From the NCBI GenBank assembly GCA_946482075.1, contig CAMLQG010000117.1, positions 1 to 7,744 of the forward strand: a stretch of DNA of 7,744 nt, written 5' to 3'. Positions within the stretch are counted from its first letter, which is position 1. Every line of letters begins with the position of its first letter. The notes beneath the pieces are model-generated. The model made no database searches and was not told the origin of the DNA. It was given only the letters and a program-made list of their open reading frames with translations. The translations under genes were made by a program, and so were the position numbers. Shown here piece after piece: positions 5,814 to 7,744 of this stretch. The stretch comes from an uncultured Erythrobacteraceae bacterium. Its GTDB lineage: Bacteria; Pseudomonadota; Alphaproteobacteria; Sphingomonadales; Sphingomonadaceae.

Positions 5814-7744
5814 TGCCCAAACGCACAGACATCTCCTCGATCCTCGTCATCGGCGCCGGCCCGATCATCATCGGCCAGGCGTGCGAGTTCGACTATTCCG
5901 GCACGCAGGCGATCAAGGCGCTGCGCGAGGAAGGCTATCGGGTCATCCTCGTGAACTCGAACCCCGCCACGATCATGACCGATCCGGACATGGCGGATGC
6001 GACCTATGTCGAGCCGATCACGCCCGATATCGTCGCCAAGATCATCGAGAAGGAACGGCCCGACGCGCTGTTGCCCACCATGGGTGGGCAGACGGCGCTC
6101 AACTGCGCGCTCGCGCTGGACAGCAACGGCACGCTCGCCAAGTTCGGCGTGCAGATGATCGGCGCCAATGCCGATGCGATCGACAAGGCGGAGGACCGCC
6201 AGCGCTTCCGCGAGGCGATGGACAAGATCGGCCTTGAAAGCGCGCGTTCCGGCGTCGCCCATACGATCGAGGAAGCCTATGCCGTGCTGGAAAAGACCGG
6301 CCTGCCGTCGATCATCCGGCCCAGCTTCACGCTGGGCGGCACCGGCGGCGGCATCGCCTATAACCGGTCCGAATTCGAACAGATCGTGCGCGAAGGGCTC
6401 GACGCCTCGCCCACCAACGAGGTCCTGATCGAAGAGAGCCTCCTCGGTTGGAAGGAGTATGAGATGGAAGTCGTGCGCGACCGCGCCGACAATGCCATCA
6501 TCATCTGCTCGATCGAGAATGTCGATCCAATGGGCGTGCACACCGGCGATTCCATCACCGTCGCCCCGGCGCTGACGCTGACCGACAAGGAATACCAGAT
6601 CATGCGCTCCGCCAGCATCGCGGTGCTGCGCGAGATCGGAGTGGAGACGGGTGGTTCCAACGTCCAGTTCGCGGTCAATCCGGCCGATGGCCGCCTGATC
6701 GTGATCGAGATGAACCCGCGCGTGTCGCGGTCTTCCGCGCTGGCATCGAAGGCTACCGGCTTTCCCATCGCACGCGTCGCAGCGAAGCTGGCGGTGGGCT
6801 ATACGCTGGACGAGATCACTAACGAGATCACCGGCGCCACGCCCGCGAGCTTCGAGCCGACGATCGATTATGTCGTCACCAAGATCCCGCGCTTCGCGTT
6901 CGAGAAGTTCAAGGGCGCGAAGGCCGAGCTTTCCACCTCGATGAAGTCCGTCGGCGAAGTCATGGCGATCGGCCGCAGCTTCAAGGAAAGCCTGCAGAAG
7001 GCGCTCCGTGGCCTCGAAACCGGACTTGACGGCTTCAACCGCGTGCCGGAGCTGGAAGGTGCGGATCGCGATGCGCTGACCGAAGCGCTGTCCAAGCGCA
7101 CACCCGATCGCATTCTCAAGATCGCCCAGGCCTTCCGCGAAGGCTGCACGGTGGAAGCCGTGAACGCGATGACGCATTTCGATCCGTGGTTTCTGCGTCA
7201 TATCCAGGAGATCGTCGCGGAAGAAGCGAAGATCACCAAGGACGGCTTGCCGACCGACGCCGCCGGTCTGCGCCGGTTGAAGGCCATGGGCTTTTCCGAC
7301 CGGCGCCTCGCCACGCTGGCGGTTCGCTCCGTCCATGTCGCGGGCGGGCTCGGGGAAACCCAGGCCAAGCGCTCCGGCCTCCTGCATGACGCGATCCGCG
7401 CGATGGCCGGTGCGACCAGCGAAGAGGAAGTGCGCGAGCTGCGTCACAAGCTCGGCGTCTATCCGGTGTTCAAGCGGATCGACAGCTGCGCGGCGGAATT
7501 CGAAGCCGTTACGCCGTACATGTATTCCACCTACGAAGCTCCGAGCTTCGGCGAGCCGGAAGATGAGGCGATGCCTTCCGACCGGCGCAAGATCGTGATC
7601 CTGGGCGGCGGGCCGAACCGGATCGGGCAGGGCATCGAGTTCGACTATTGCTGCGTCCATGCGTGCTTCGCGCTGGAGGAGGCCGGGTTCGAGACCATCA
7701 TGGTCAACTGCAACCCGGAGACGGTCTCCACCGACTACGACACC
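5813..7744 (+). CDS. carB: Carbamoyl-phosphate synthase large subunit CarB, C-terminus cut by window edge
   Basis: CarB makes carbamoyl phosphate from bicarbonate, CarA-derived ammonia and two ATP. The frame is open for 644 codons to the right edge, out of about 1,100 expected. The N-terminal half is complete. It has the nucleotide-binding start [20 protein letters not shown] and the carboxyphosphate-forming ATP-grasp domain, with R129, R169 ([14 protein letters not shown]), E215 ([12 protein letters not shown]), and E299, N301 and R303 ([20 protein letters not shown]). These residues fall at the same numbers as in E. coli CarB. The oligomerisation domain runs from about 400 to 560 and has an extra segment of about 30 residues near 504-546. 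The second, carbamate-phosphorylating half opens at about 592 with [20 protein letters not shown] and is cut at STDYDT. The allosteric C-terminal domain is outside. The start is fixed by the ribosome binding site and homology. Confidence 0.98.
   Translation, partial: MPKRTDISSILVIGAGPIIIGQACEFDYSGTQAIKALREEGYRVILVNSNPATIMTDPDMADATYVEPITPDIVAKIIEKERPDALLPTMGGQTALNCALALDSNGTLAKFGVQMIGANADAIDKAEDRQRFREAMDKIGLESARSGVAHTIEEAYAVLEKTGLPSIIRPSFTLGGTGGGIAYNRSEFEQIVREGLDASPTNEVLIEESLLGWKEYEMEVVRDRADNAIIICSIENVDPMGVHTGDSITVAPALTLTDKEYQIMRSASIAVLREIGVETGGSNVQFAVNPADGRLIVIEMNPRVSRSSALASKATGFPIARVAAKLAVGYTLDEITNEITGATPASFEPTIDYVVTKIPRFAFEKFKGAKAELSTSMKSVGEVMAIGRSFKESLQKALRGLETGLDGFNRVPELEGADRDALTEALSKRTPDRILKIAQAFREGCTVEAVNAMTHFDPWFLRHIQEIVAEEAKITKDGLPTDAAGLRRLKAMGFSDRRLATLAVRSVHVAGGLGETQAKRSGLLHDAIRAMAGATSEEEVRELRHKLGVYPVFKRIDSCAAEFEAVTPYMYSTYEAPSFGEPEDEAMPSDRRKIVILGGGPNRIGQGIEFDYCCVHACFALEEAGFETIMVNCNPETVSTDYDT

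Noticed and set aside
5810..7660. Open frame of 616 codons on the minus strand opposite carB
   Set aside because: It lies almost entirely opposite strongly conserved carB codons. Its product is rich in His, Arg, Asp and Gly with no recognisable domain, as is typical of antisense shadow frames in GC-rich genomes.

Overview
The window is a GC-rich housekeeping segment from an alphaproteobacterium, most likely a sphingomonad (Sphingomonadaceae or Erythrobacteraceae). This rests on the protein sequences read by eye (RpoD N-terminus with an acidic insert, alphaproteobacterial-type DnaG and CarB) and on the gene order yqeY-dnaG-rpoD divergent from carA-carB. No database search was run. I see no mobile element, CRISPR array, tRNA, rRNA or prophage gene.

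Left half, minus strand (1-4089): a tight cluster read right to left. It holds a GatB/YqeY-domain protein (3637-4089), DNA primase DnaG (1732-3624) and the primary sigma factor RpoD (1-1721, C-terminus beyond the left edge). The gaps are 12 and 10 bases, so this looks like one transcription unit, an alphaproteobacterial version of the macromolecular synthesis operon (rpsU-dnaG-rpoD in E. coli). dnaG has no visible Shine-Dalgarno sequence and that of rpoD is weak, so translational coupling is likely.

Middle (4090-4248): a 159-base divergent control region. It holds a good ribosome binding site for each flanking gene, a candidate sigma70-type promoter for carA, and a perfect 16-base inverted repeat just upstream of the yqeY ribosome binding site.

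Right half, plus strand (4249-7744): carA (glutaminase subunit of carbamoyl-phosphate synthase), a small gene for a protein with a signal peptide and an RraB-like domain, and carB (synthetase subunit, first 644 codons, running off the right edge). The three genes overlap by one base at each junction (TGATG, TAATG), so they should be co-transcribed and translationally coupled. CarA releases ammonia from glutamine and CarB makes carbamoyl phosphate for pyrimidine and arginine synthesis.

The most notable item is the small middle gene. Its protein resembles RraB, a cytoplasmic inhibitor of RNase E, but it begins with what looks like a secretion signal and sits between the genes for two subunits of one enzyme. 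The rest of the window is ordinary core genome.
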